Positions 7,331 through 14,898 of a DNA stretch of 17,161 nt are shown piece by piece. The DNA comes from an uncultured Eubacteriales bacterium (GTDB lineage: Bacteria; Bacillota; Clostridia; Oscillospirales; Acutalibacteraceae). The position numbers and the translations under genes are program-made. The notes beneath the pieces were generated by a model. The model made no database searches. It had not been told where the DNA came from and was given only the letters and a program-made list of their open reading frames with translations. Numbering within the stretch: position 1 is the first letter of the stretch; each line of letters begins with the position of its first letter. The DNA lies in NCBI GenBank assembly GCA_900540235.1, contig UQEY01000040.1, positions 1 to 17,161 on the forward strand. The letters are read 5' to 3'.

Positions 7331-7951
7331 TTAAATAAAGTATTCGATTGTATCGTCGCTCGTGAGCACCGTGTTTTTATTAAATAGGAGCACTGCCTCC
7401 CTATATGCTTTTTCTCCGAGTGAGTAAAGAGCGTTATCTTCACGGTTGAAATACTTTTGCGGCACAACGGTGTTGTATTCAAACGGATGCTCATTCGTTA
7501 AAACAATATCTTTTTCGTCAAACTCATCACTATGATAATAAGGGTCGAAAAGATAGATTTTATCACCCTGCGCCTTTGTCATCAAAACATAATGCTCAAC
7601 CTCATAATAAAGCCTGACAACAGCAACACCGCCTCGTGAAAGCGCATCGTTAATCAGACTGTTTTGACCGATGTAGACACTCTGCGCCGACACATATTTT
7701 GTGTCTATAGGAAGGAGTCCCGCCTCGCCGTAACCGTTGAGCCAATTTGACAAAAACATCATTGCCATACGGGAAGTGCCGCTTTTTCCGCTTATGCCGT
7801 CAGTGCCGAAACAATCAAGACAATAAAGCATAATACTTCTAATCAAATCAGGCGGTATATCTTCCCTGTCAAAAAGAAAGCTTATCGCATTTAGCATAGA
7901 AGTAGGACCGCAGTCATACTCACTCAGTTGGTAATGAAGTGGGTTTTTCAT
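7331..7951 (-). CDS. C39-like papain-fold cysteine peptidase family protein
   Basis: A 206-residue protein with no signal peptide or membrane segment, so probably cytoplasmic. It looks like a stand-alone C39-type (papain-like) domain. Q8 and C14 fall in QLSEYDCGPTS, the typical oxyanion Gln and nucleophile Cys context. H120 (VEHYVLM) and D136 (LFDPYY) follow at the expected spacing, so a full catalytic set is present. Classical C39 domains trim double-glycine leaders and are fused to ABC exporters; this one is not fused and no substrate is visible. It starts 1 nt after the stop of the upstream M20 peptidase gene, with its GAGG ribosome site inside that gene, so the two are translationally coupled. 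The true role could be peptide processing or a non-proteolytic amidase or transglutaminase-like reaction. Confidence 0.7.
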   Translation of the reverse strand: MKNPLHYQLSEYDCGPTSMLNAISFLFDREDIPPDLIRSIMLYCLDCFGTDGISGKSGTSRMAMMFLSNWLNGYGEAGLLPIDTKYVSAQSVYIGQNSLINDALSRGGVAVVRLYYEVEHYVLMTKAQGDKIYLFDPYYHSDEFDEKDIVLTNEHPFEYNTVVPQKYFNREDNALYSLGEKAYREAVLLFNKNTVLTSDDTIEYFI

Positions 7952-7952
7952 C

Positions 7953-9065
7953 TCAGTCCTCGCTTGTCATAAGTTCAAATGCAAGTTTTGCGGCATTTTC
8001 AAGTTGATAATCATAGGTGTACTCCTCAGTGCTGTGGCACTTGTTCATACCCGTTGACACAACAAAACCGTCGATACCTGCGTTTGCATAGTAGTTATTG
8101 TCGCTTCCGCCGAAAGTTGAAATAAACTGCGCCTTTTTTCCAAGCCTGTTACAAGCTTTTTCAAACCTTTTTGCCGAGTTACAATCGGTTGAAGTGGTGA
8201 AAGCTTTTACACAAATTTTTTCTTCAAAATCAAGAGTTGCGCCGATTTCATCAGCGTGCTTCTTAAATACGCTTTTTATTTCCTCGACTTTGTCAACAGC
8301 CTTTTGATGATTAAAACATCTTACCTCACCGAGGCACAAGCACAAATCAGGCACAATATTGGTAGCTCCGCCGCCCTCAATTCTTCCGATATTTACCGAC
8401 ATATCGTCAAAAATTCCGCAGTCAATCTCGCCGACCGCTCTTGCAACAGCCTTAACTGCGTGAATACCATTTTGCGGCTCAAAACCTGCGTGAGCACTTT
8501 TGCCGTAAACAGTTGCTTTAAACGAAACAATAGTAGGAGCAGTGTAAGCTGCACTTCCTATATCGCCGTCAAGGTCAAAAACATAAGCATCTTTTGATTT
8601 AAGTTTGCCAAAATCAAGGTGCTTCGTTCCGTCGCAAAGCGTTTCCTCGCTGACTGAAAAAAGAATTTCAACCGGTCTGTGACTTATGTCGTTATTTACA
8701 ATTTCTTCAAGCGCTTCAAGTATTGCCGTCGCGCCTGCCAAATCGTCCGAGCCTAAAGCAGTAGTGCCGTCGCTTGTTATCAAGCCGTTTTTGCCGAACA
8801 CTGCTTTTTTGCCCGTTGACGGTTCAACCGTGTCCATATGAGAAGAAAAAAGGATAGGCTCAAGGTCTTTATCACCGTCAATATAAGCATAAAGATTTCC
8901 GCAATTTCCGCCGATAACCTTGCCTGTATCATCTTCCTCATATTTTATGCCGAGCTTGTCAAGCCTCGATTTAATATAATCGCACATCTGCCTTTCACCC
9001 TTTGACGGTGAATCGATAGACACAAGTGCAGAAAAAGTATCTAATATATCATTCTTATTAAGCAT
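7953..9065 (-). CDS. M20-family metallopeptidase (PepT-like)
   Basis: Cytoplasmic di-zinc peptidase, probably an aminopeptidase or dipeptidase acting on short peptides. At 370 residues it fits the peptidase T-like M20 group. Expected metal and catalytic residues are present: H76-x-D78 (SSHMDTV), D107 (GSDDLAG), E140-E141 (SVSEET), D164 (FDLDG) and H344 (KCHSTEEY). The dimerisation insert lies at about 180-290 and begins with GKSAHAG. The ribosome site AAGGAAG lies 7 nt before ATG 9065. It leads a two-gene unit with the C39-like protein behind it and is driven by the promoter at 9089-9117. PepT itself is specific for tripeptides; specificity here is not readable. Confidence 0.88.
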   Translation of the reverse strand: MLNKNDILDTFSALVSIDSPSKGERQMCDYIKSRLDKLGIKYEEDDTGKVIGGNCGNLYAYIDGDKDLEPILFSSHMDTVEPSTGKKAVFGKNGLITSDGTTALGSDDLAGATAILEALEEIVNNDISHRPVEILFSVSEETLCDGTKHLDFGKLKSKDAYVFDLDGDIGSAAYTAPTIVSFKATVYGKSAHAGFEPQNGIHAVKAVARAVGEIDCGIFDDMSVNIGRIEGGGATNIVPDLCLCLGEVRCFNHQKAVDKVEEIKSVFKKHADEIGATLDFEEKICVKAFTTSTDCNSAKRFEKACNRLGKKAQFISTFGGSDNNYYANAGIDGFVVSTGMNKCHSTEEYTYDYQLENAAKLAFELMTSED

Positions 9066-9088
9066 AATAACACTTCCTTTTGTTTTTC

Positions 9089-9117
9089 ATTATATATTTA
9101 TATTAAATCAAGGTCAA
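9089..9117 (-). promoter_or_regulatory. Sigma-A type promoter of the M20/C39-like operon
   Basis: On the minus strand TTGACC (9117-9112), a 17-nt spacer and a perfect TATAAT (9094-9089). It is divergent from the thyA promoter, with the two -35 boxes about 18 bp apart. Confidence 0.8.
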
Positions 9118-9135
9118 CTGTTAATTATTCTTATA

Positions 9136-9164
9136 TTGAAAACAAGAACACTTTGTGTTAAAAT
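9136..9164 (+). promoter_or_regulatory. Sigma-A type promoter of thyA-folA
   Basis: TTGAAA (9136-9141), a 17-nt spacer and TAAAAT (9159-9164), with TG at the extended -10 position. It is 31 bp upstream of the thyA start. Confidence 0.8.
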
Positions 9165-9195
9165 ACCGTTAGTTTACTGATAAAGAGGTACTATT

Positions 9196-10098
9196 ATGTC
9201 ACAGTTCGACAAAGATTATATCGGCTTATGTAAAAGAATACTCAGCGAGGGGATTGAAGTTGTTAACAGAACGGGTACAAACACCATAAAAGTACCGTCG
9301 CACCATTTCCACTTTGATTTATCAAACGAATTCCCTATTTTAACAACCAAGCAGGTGTTTATTCGCCAAGCGGTTATTGAAATGCTTTGGATATATCAAG
9401 CCCAGTCAAACGATGTTCGTTGGCTTCAGGAAAGAGATGTTAAAATTTGGAACGAATGGGAAATTGACGAAGACGGTTATTGGAACGCCACTCAAATGCT
9501 TGCAAACGAAAACGGAGAACTTGTTAAAACACCGATTCATAAATTCTTCGGCAAAGAATATGCGCACACAATCGGCACTGCCTACGGCTATATTGTCAAC
9601 AAGTTTCAAATGACTCAAAACCTTATTGACAAGATTAAAAATCATCCTGAAGACAGGCGAATGATAATGACTCTTTGGCAAAACGATTATCTTGACACCG
9701 CAGTGCTTCCAAGCTGTGTTTGGTCGAGTGAATGGGATGTGACCGAAGGCAGGCTTAACTGCTGGGTTCATCAGCGTTCGTGTGATGTTCCGCTCGGCTT
9801 ACCGTTTAATGTAACTCAATATGCAACGCTTGTTTGTATGCTTGCTCAGGTTTGCGGTTTAAAACCGGGAACGCTTGACTGGAGTATCAAGGACGCTCAT
9901 ATTTATGTAAACCAAGTTGACGGAATTAAAGAGCAGATTGAAAGGTTTGACACTCAGGGTGATTTACCGGCTCCTAAGCTTTGGCTCAACCCGGAAGTTG
10001 ACGATTTCTTCAAATTTGACGATTCAAGAGATTGCAAGGATGTTAAGCTTATCGATTATCAGCATATGGGAAAAATCAAATTCCCTATTTCACAGTGA
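9196..10098 (+). CDS. thyA: Thymidylate synthase
   Basis: Methylates dUMP to dTMP using 5,10-methylene-tetrahydrofolate, releasing dihydrofolate. At 300 residues it is full length. The catalytic cysteine is C174 in LPSCVW, the R-R phosphate-binding motif lies at 154-155 (PEDRRM), and QRSCDVPLGLPFN at about 198-210 carries the conserved QRS-D and LG-PFN contacts. The C-terminal KDAHIYVNQ segment (dUMP ribose contact) is also present. Ribosome site GAGGT lies 6 nt upstream. The Cys is followed by VW rather than the common H, and V replaces the first aliphatic of PFNI; both fall within variation I know for ThyA relatives in Clostridia. folA follows after 12 nt and regenerates tetrahydrofolate from the dihydrofolate made here. 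Confidence 0.95.
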   Translation: MSQFDKDYIGLCKRILSEGIEVVNRTGTNTIKVPSHHFHFDLSNEFPILTTKQVFIRQAVIEMLWIYQAQSNDVRWLQERDVKIWNEWEIDEDGYWNATQMLANENGELVKTPIHKFFGKEYAHTIGTAYGYIVNKFQMTQNLIDKIKNHPEDRRMIMTLWQNDYLDTAVLPSCVWSSEWDVTEGRLNCWVHQRSCDVPLGLPFNVTQYATLVCMLAQVCGLKPGTLDWSIKDAHIYVNQVDGIKEQIERFDTQGDLPAPKLWLNPEVDDFFKFDDSRDCKDVKLIDYQHMGKIKFPISQ

Positions 10099-10110
10099 CG
10101 GGAGAAGAAT

Positions 10111-10590
10111 ATGACAATCAGTATGATAGCCGCAGTCGGCAAAAATCTTGAGCTTGGCAAAGGCAACGATTTAATTTGGCATTTTAAAGAGGATATGGCT
10201 TTCTTTAAAGAAACGACTATGGGAAGCGCTGTTATTATGGGCAGAAAAACTTTTGAGTCCCTGCCGAAAGCCCTTCCGAGGAGAAAAAATATTGTTATCA
10301 CGACACGAGAAGATTACAAAGCCGAGGGCGCATTTGTCGTTCATTCAACAGACGAAGCGCTTGAAACGGCAGACAGCGAAAGCGTATTTATCATCGGCGG
10401 CGGCGATATTTATAAGCAATTTTTGCCGAAAGCCGAAAAGCTTTATTTGACCGAAATTGAAGCCGAATGTAAGGATGCGGACACATATTTTCCTAATTTC
10501 AAAAAGGATAACTATGAGCGTGAACTTCTTGCAAGCTACTACGACAATGACATCCACTTTTCACACATTTGCTATACAAGAAAGAAATAA
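10111..10590 (+). CDS. folA: Dihydrofolate reductase
   Basis: Reduces 7,8-dihydrofolate to tetrahydrofolate with NADPH, closing the cycle opened by thymidylate synthase. The 159 residues are standard for bacterial chromosomal DHFR. Recognisable elements are the N-terminal MISMIAAVG-like strand, D28 as the substrate-protonating acidic residue (IWHFKEDM), MGRKTFESL at 43-51 (NADPH binding), and the later IIGGGDIY cofactor loop. GGGAG lies 8 nt upstream of the ATG, directly after the thyA stop, so the pair is an operon. A terminator follows immediately. No resistance-type features are evident. Confidence 0.95.
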   Translation: MTISMIAAVGKNLELGKGNDLIWHFKEDMAFFKETTMGSAVIMGRKTFESLPKALPRRKNIVITTREDYKAEGAFVVHSTDEALETADSESVFIIGGGDIYKQFLPKAEKLYLTEIEAECKDADTYFPNFKKDNYERELLASYYDNDIHFSHICYTRKK

Positions 10591-10623
10591 AAAAAGAGCG
10601 AGCTTTTATGCTCGCTCTTTTTT
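10590..10623. terminator. Bidirectional intrinsic terminator between folA and the convergent membrane protein gene
   Basis: A perfect 14-bp stem (10590-10603 with 10610-10623, GC-rich core GAGCGAGC) and a 6-nt loop, with A and T runs on the two flanks so that it works on both strands. It overlaps the folA stop codon and the last bases of the gene at 10622-11215. Confidence 0.92.
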
Positions 10624-11215
10624 ACCATTTCTCCGTTTTTACAATCTTATCATTTTTTAAATACTGAATTTCGAGGTTCGAGTTTTCATCATCGGCAAAC
10701 AAAACATAAAACGGATAAGAATTGATTTTTTGGCTGAAAAGCTCTTTTTTGCCGATTTTGTCAACAACTTTAACCGTGTCAAACTTATGCTTGTTTTTGG
10801 TTATATAAATTGCAAAAAGCTTTGTGTTTTCGTCTGTTTCAATATATTTTTCTATATATTTCTCAGTCGAACTTGAATTTATAACTTTATATTTATTGCT
10901 TAGTTTCCTGTCTTTTTTAAGGATAATCACATCCGTATTGCCGTCAAGTTTATAAAACACCGCCGCATAATCTTTGTTTTTAACAAGATAATATTCCGTA
11001 TTTTTTATAACTTCGTCGCTTACGGTTTTGTTATATTTTTTGTAAGGCTCGTTTTCCGCAAAACTTTGCTGAGTTGATTTCATAAGCGTGTCAATTTCCT
11101 TGTAATTATCAACATCAATAAGAGAACTGTTATACATCACAAGCGCAATTATTCCTGCCGCAATAACAGCAATAACGGCAACTATCGGAATAATCACTTT
11201 ATTCTTCTTTTTCAT
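10622..11215 (-). CDS. Single-pass membrane protein, hypothetical
   Basis: I do not recognise this family. The 197-residue protein starts with a run of Lys and has one membrane segment at about residues 7-28 (a signal anchor; no lipobox cysteine). A ~165-residue Lys/Asp/Asn-rich domain follows, predicted outside the cell, with alternating beta-like patches and no catalytic motif that I can see. ATG 11215 is preceded by GAGGTG at 6-nt spacing. The frame is open seven codons further but without a better site. It is a single-gene unit with its own likely promoter and converges on folA. Confidence 0.75.
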   Translation of the reverse strand: MKKKNKVIIPIVAVIAVIAAGIIALVMYNSSLIDVDNYKEIDTLMKSTQQSFAENEPYKKYNKTVSDEVIKNTEYYLVKNKDYAAVFYKLDGNTDVIILKKDRKLSNKYKVINSSSTEKYIEKYIETDENTKLFAIYITKNKHKFDTVKVVDKIGKKELFSQKINSYPFYVLFADDENSNLEIQYLKNDKIVKTEKW

Positions 11216-11234
11216 ACACTCACCTCTAAACTTC

Positions 11235-11263
11235 AATATATCATAACGCTAACTCAAACGCAA
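11235..11263 (-). promoter_or_regulatory. Candidate promoter of the single-pass membrane protein gene
   Basis: On the minus strand TTGCGT (11263-11258), a 17-nt spacer and TATATT (11240-11235), with TG before the -10. An alternative (TTGCAT, 17 nt, TATGAT) overlaps it six bases upstream. The -35 sits at the very edge of the repeat block beginning at 11262. Confidence 0.5.
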
Positions 11264-11266
11264 TGC

Positions 11267-11297
11267 AAAAAGCCGCCAAAAAACTGACGGCTTTTTT
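11267..11297 (-). terminator. Intrinsic terminator of the 4-TM gene, copy 1
   Basis: On the minus strand a 12-bp stem (11296-11285 with 11278-11267, core GCCGTCA/TGGCGGC with one G-U pair) has a 6-nt loop and ends in a T run. The third near-copy of this element lies at 11839-11868. Confidence 0.85.
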
Positions 11298-11305
11298 GTT
11301 ACAAT

Positions 11306-11719
11306 TTACTTATTAACTTTTTTCCTGATAAACGAGCCGAGGCAGAATGAACCTACAAGCAAAACGGCAGAAACAACTATTGTTACTACTGCAATTATCG
11401 GCGGGGTTGCCACATCTTCATAACGGCATAGTATTGCCGATGCAGAAATGTTTCCGACAGTGAAGAATATGTTGTATGACGCTTTTGCGGCATAAATTGC
11501 CGGGCACACAATAAGCTGAAGCAAGAAAAGTGATAACCCCCATTTCATCTGCCGAACATTAACCGCATAGCCGATAACTACATTAACCACAATTAAAGTA
11601 ATACTCAGCGGCCACGGTAATTCAACCGATGAATCACTCATAATCATTATAAAAAATGCAAACGAGAAAGTAAGCCAGTACGCCGCTAAAGGTATTAGGT
11701 TTGTAAAAAATTTTTTCAT
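11306..11719 (-). CDS. Four-TM membrane protein, copy 1, hypothetical
   Basis: A 137-residue integral membrane protein of unknown family. There are four hydrophobic segments at about residues 9-28, 36-54, 61-83 and 105-130, a short basic N-terminus (MKKFF) and a basic C-terminus (RKKVNK), so both ends are probably cytoplasmic. It has no charged catalytic motif. GGAGG lies 7 nt before ATG 11719. Its amino-acid sequence is identical to the protein at 15286-15699. It sits just downstream of the ABC-module terminator and has its own consensus-like promoter, unlike copy 2. Small multi-pass proteins beside peptide ABC transporters are often immunity proteins, but nothing in the sequence proves that here. 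Confidence 0.8.
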   Translation of the reverse strand: MKKFFTNLIPLAAYWLTFSFAFFIMIMSDSSVELPWPLSITLIVVNVVIGYAVNVRQMKWGLSLFLLQLIVCPAIYAAKASYNIFFTVGNISASAILCRYEDVATPPIIAVVTIVVSAVLLVGSFCLGSFIRKKVNK

Positions 11720-11800
11720 AAGATTTCCTCCAATTAAATAACTTATTTTGCAGTATTGAACAAATCTGTACGAAAGTTGAGGGGGGAATATAATATTACA

Positions 11801-11829
11801 ATTCTAATATAACATACGGTTATTGTAAA
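11801..11829 (-). promoter_or_regulatory. Sigma-A type promoter of 4-TM gene copy 1
   Basis: On the minus strand TTTACA (11829-11824), a 17-nt spacer and TAGAAT (11806-11801). It lies directly after the terminator of the ABC module and outside the duplicated block, so copy 2 lacks it. The untranslated leader would be about 75 nt and contains a CCCCCC run. Confidence 0.7.
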
Positions 11830-11838
11830 AAGCAATGT

Positions 11839-11869
11839 AAAAAGCTGCCAAAAAACTGACGGCTTTTTT
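11839..11869 (-). terminator. Intrinsic terminator of the ABC module
   Basis: The same hairpin design as the 4-TM gene terminators (loop AAAAAC on the plus strand, arms differing at one position), about 33 nt past the stop of the gene ending at 11902. About 45 bp around it closely match 11260-11307, which suggests a copied terminator segment. Confidence 0.8.
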
Positions 11870-11901
11870 GTGACAAATTCCTTGTACCATATTGTTCATA
11901 G

Positions 11902-12618
11902 TTATTCAAGATACAAGTCGATAATTTCAGATTTTAAATCATACATTATTTTATTTTGATTTTCTGAAAACACAATAAATTCACTGCTTTTGAAATCGTT
12001 ATAATTAACGATATTATTTTCGCTTTCTTTGTTTAATATTTTTGATTTTGTTTCACCGGTGCAAAAAGAAGAAGCAAAATAATCAGCCATAATAAATTCT
12101 TTAATAGTTATGTTTTTATAATCGACATAATCTTCATCATACTTGCCAAATTCGTTTAAAAAGAGCAGATATTCTTTTCCGTCTTCAAAAAGATTTATCG
12201 GTGTGAAATTTCTTAAATAAAGCTTACCTTTATTTGCTGATATAGCATTATTTTCATAAACATTAATACTTTTTCCGACAAGTCTTTTATCGCCTTTAAT
12301 CACTCTTTCAACTTTCATTGTACTAAGTGTAGAATAGTGAGCAGACTTTCTTTCGCCGTTAAATGCGGCAATAACAATCACCTGTGATTTTTCAAGCCCC
12401 TTAGCGCAAGATTTTGCCTGCGATTTTATTTGACTGTCGGAAACAACTGTTTCAACTCTGATTTCGTTTATAGAATTATAATCATCAATTTCATTTACTA
12501 TGGAAACTCTTGTAGCTACAGCTACAAGAATAAATACTGCAACAAGGATATAAGTTGCTTTTGCCCAACCTTTTTTGAAAGTGATACTAATTAAATGATT
12601 GGTATTTTTATTCTTCAC
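11902..12618 (-). CDS. Membrane-anchored extracytoplasmic protein of the ABC module, hypothetical
   Basis: A 238-residue protein with a basic N-terminus, one membrane segment at about residues 20-38 and a ~195-residue external domain. The pattern at about 77-125, a VIVIAAF strand, then a KVERVIKGD turn, then KSINVYE, loosely resembles small OB/NTR-like secreted domains; this is weak and I do not assign a family. It starts with GTG, 11 nt inside the ABC ATPase gene, with GGAGG 9 nt upstream, so its synthesis is coupled to the transporter. That position suggests an accessory or immunity subunit working outside the membrane. It is the last gene before the module terminator. Confidence 0.7.
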   Translation of the reverse strand: MKNKNTNHLISITFKKGWAKATYILVAVFILVAVATRVSIVNEIDDYNSINEIRVETVVSDSQIKSQAKSCAKGLEKSQVIVIAAFNGERKSAHYSTLSTMKVERVIKGDKRLVGKSINVYENNAISANKGKLYLRNFTPINLFEDGKEYLLFLNEFGKYDEDYVDYKNITIKEFIMADYFASSFCTGETKSKILNKESENNIVNYNDFKSSEFIVFSENQNKIMYDLKSEIIDLYLE

Positions 12619-13252
12619 CGTTTTCAGCCTCCAAACAGCCGTTTTTAATTTTAAATACCTTTTGACATAAAATATTCAAATCTTCTTTGTTGTGACTTGC
12701 AATAATAATTGTTGAACCTTTTTCGTTTTCACTTTTAATAAGATTGCGAAAATCATCAACACTCTTTTCGTCAAGAGCATTAGTAGGTTCATCAAGAAGT
12801 AAAATATCAGGGTGTGACATAATTGCCTGAGCAATGCATAGTTTTTGTTTCATACCCAAAGAAAACTTTTTGTACGGTAATTTTGATTCATAATCAAGAC
12901 CTACTGATTTTATTGCAGTGCAAATATCTTCTTCACTGATTTTTTTATCATCAAAGCTGTTTAAGAGCATTAAATTTTCTTTTGCGTTCAAATCGTTAAA
13001 CAAGCCGATATTTTCGATAATTATTCCTATTGTTTCTTTTTGCTCGGATGAGCCGACTTTTTTGCCGTTTATCAAAACTTCACCGTCGGTTTTCATTAAA
13101 CCTGCTATTGCTCTTAAAAGCATTGTTTTGCCGCTTCCGTTTTGACCGGAAAGTCCATATATTTTACCTTTTTCAAGCGACAAATTAATATTACTTAAAA
13201 CATAATTGTTTTTGATTTTTTTTGATACTTTTTTTAAAACAATATAAGCCAT
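12608..13252 (-). CDS. ABC transporter ATP-binding protein
   Basis: Cytoplasmic ATPase that powers the adjoining permeases. All ABC motifs are present in the 214 residues: Walker A GQNGSGKT at 36-43, signature SLGMKQ at 131-136, Walker B ILLLDEP at 150-156, D-loop NALD and switch His H187 (ASHNKED). The Q-loop glutamine position reads E80 (IIIENIGL), as in many ABC-2 type exporter ATPases. GAGGAA lies 5 nt before ATG 13252, inside the end of the preceding permease gene (gap 2 nt). Architecture, with a lone ATPase, two different permeases and no binding protein, fits export or self-protection rather than import. Confidence 0.92.
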   Translation of the reverse strand: MAYIVLKKVSKKIKNNYVLSNINLSLEKGKIYGLSGQNGSGKTMLLRAIAGLMKTDGEVLINGKKVGSSEQKETIGIIIENIGLFNDLNAKENLMLLNSFDDKKISEEDICTAIKSVGLDYESKLPYKKFSLGMKQKLCIAQAIMSHPDILLLDEPTNALDEKSVDDFRNLIKSENEKGSTIIIASHNKEDLNILCQKVFKIKNGCLEAENGEE

Positions 13253-13254
13253 TT

Positions 13255-14037
13255 TTATTCCTCATCATACAATTTGAAAGATATATCGTATTTGTTTGTT
13301 GTAAAAATTAAAATAAATATACTTACTAATACTAAAACTGCAAAATAAATGATGCTTACAACAGGTAACATCATTTTTGTTTGAAATTCACTTAATATTT
13401 GCAAATATTCGCCGTTCCAATTTATCATAAAGCGTGCGCAAGGGTTAAGCAAAATCAACATCCACACGCTGATGTTGTTGCAATTATAATAACAAGTTGT
13501 TACTAAAAATATAAGTACACAATAAATTACAACCATAATTAAATATGAACGAGTGCAACCGATAAAAACAGACATTAAGCAAACAAAAGACGAAAAAATA
13601 ACTAATGCTAAAAAGAAATTGACAAAACATAAAGCCATATTTTTACTTATAATAAAATTTTTATCAAAAAACATTTTAGACATAAAATAAAAAGCACTTG
13701 AAATTAAATCAAACAAACACAAATAAAGAAATTTTGTCAAAAAATATTTGCTCTTGCTTTTTATTCTTGAAAAAATATATGCGTTGACTTTAGAAAGATT
13801 TTTTTCATAATAATTAATTGTAGGAAGTGACAAAATAAAAAGTATAATTACTCCTTGCAAATTTGCCAAACCGTATTCAAAAAAATCGTTATATCCTACA
13901 ATCGCTTCAAATGATGATGAAACAGACGATGTTTTGTTAATTATGTCTGTTGAGAAACTGTAAATTAACCCTGTAAAAATTGAAAGAACACTTAATAATG
14001 CTAATCTTTTGTACTCAAAATAAAACTTAACTTTCAT
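13255..14037 (-). CDS. ABC-2-like permease subunit 2
   Basis: A 260-residue integral membrane protein with about six hydrophobic segments (near residues 12-32, 56-72, 98-120, 134-156, 165-182 and 225-248). It resembles the transmembrane subunits of ABC-2 type drug, lantibiotic or bacteriocin-immunity exporters by topology only; sequence identity to a named family is not visible. Its ATG overlaps the stop of the upstream permease (ATGA), and no strong ribosome site precedes it, so translation is probably coupled. Codons are markedly AT-rich compared with genes before 11,300. Confidence 0.8.
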   Translation of the reverse strand: MKVKFYFEYKRLALLSVLSIFTGLIYSFSTDIINKTSSVSSSFEAIVGYNDFFEYGLANLQGVIILFILSLPTINYYEKNLSKVNAYIFSRIKSKSKYFLTKFLYLCLFDLISSAFYFMSKMFFDKNFIISKNMALCFVNFFLALVIFSSFVCLMSVFIGCTRSYLIMVVIYCVLIFLVTTCYYNCNNISVWMLILLNPCARFMINWNGEYLQILSEFQTKMMLPVVSIIYFAVLVLVSIFILIFTTNKYDISFKLYDEE

Positions 14038-14879
14038 AAGATATCACCGAGAGTTTTCAAGTTTTTTAATGATATAAAAATTGAAACGATTATCATAATT
14101 ATTAAAATTATGAAAAAAGTTTTATAATTAATGCCGTATGAAATATTTTCGCTTGTAATATAATTACTGATTGAAATATTAATTTTAAATATTTTAAAAA
14201 TTGCCGAAGAACATATATTTGTTAAACAGTTAATAACAAAAAATGGAACTATTATCATTCCTCTGTTTTTTATAAAATAGGATAACGAATATGTAATTAA
14301 CGAACCTGCACACGCATAAAGCGTCATTAAAACAATATATAAAAATGAATAAACAAACGGACTTGACATAAATAATTTTTTAAAAGCAAGCAAATTCATA
14401 TAATCACTTGAAGCGGAATATAAATTTGCCTGATTGCCGGCAAGACCCGTTAAATCTGCCGAGGAAAATTTCGGAAATGCAACGGCACATAAAATCAAAT
14501 TTATAAGCATAGGCACAAAAATTGTAAATATATTAGAAAGCATCGACACAATGCTGCTTGAGATATAATATTCATTTTTCTTGCATTTTTGAAAAATTAT
14601 TGAAAGACGGTTGCTTTTCTTATCCTCAATAAAAATATCGCAAAATGCGGCAGTGCTTATTATAGGCAATACCATAATAAAAATTGCCGAAAAAATATTT
14701 TCACCTGATACTAAGCATACATCTCTGTATGATTTGACATCACTCTCATATTGTCCAAAAGAAAAAAATGCATAAAACAAAAATGATAAAATAGAAAAAA
14801 TTAAAGAAAACGCAAATACAAATTTAAACTGCCGCCTGTTAAACAATACAAGTAATTGAGCTTTAATACATTTTTTCAT
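14034..14879 (-). CDS. ABC-2-like permease subunit 1
   Basis: A 281-residue membrane protein with about six hydrophobic segments: one near residues 20-40, one at 62-80, a pair in the middle, and two close to the C-terminus. It is the partner of the next permease and likely forms a heterodimeric channel with it. I chose ATG 14879, which has a purine-rich GTGGGGA 6 nt upstream; an in-frame extension to 14921 runs through the hairpin at 14899-14923 and begins in poor context. It is the first intact gene of the module. No substrate-specific feature can be read. The residue pattern at about 85-105 (EDKKSNRLS) matches the cytoplasmic coupling loop position of ABC-2 permeases. Confidence 0.8.
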   Translation of the reverse strand: MKKCIKAQLLVLFNRRQFKFVFAFSLIFSILSFLFYAFFSFGQYESDVKSYRDVCLVSGENIFSAIFIMVLPIISTAAFCDIFIEDKKSNRLSIIFQKCKKNEYYISSSIVSMLSNIFTIFVPMLINLILCAVAFPKFSSADLTGLAGNQANLYSASSDYMNLLAFKKLFMSSPFVYSFLYIVLMTLYACAGSLITYSLSYFIKNRGMIIVPFFVINCLTNICSSAIFKIFKINISISNYITSENISYGINYKTFFIILIIMIIVSIFISLKNLKTLGDIL

Positions 14880-14898
14880 TGCCAATCCCCACTTAAAT

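Larger units (their letters stand above)
11262..11730 (-). repeat. 469-bp direct repeat, copy 1 (4-TM gene plus terminator)
   Basis: Identical to 15242-15710 apart from one base (C at 11681, T at 15661, a silent change in an alanine codon). Both edges are sharp: flanking sequence diverges at once at 11261 and 11731. The block covers the ribosome site, the whole 4-TM gene and its terminator, but not the promoter. Confidence 0.95.

Noticed and set aside
9406..9771. 121-codon antisense frame inside thyA
   Set aside because: The thymidylate synthase frame is unambiguous and full length; this has no start context.
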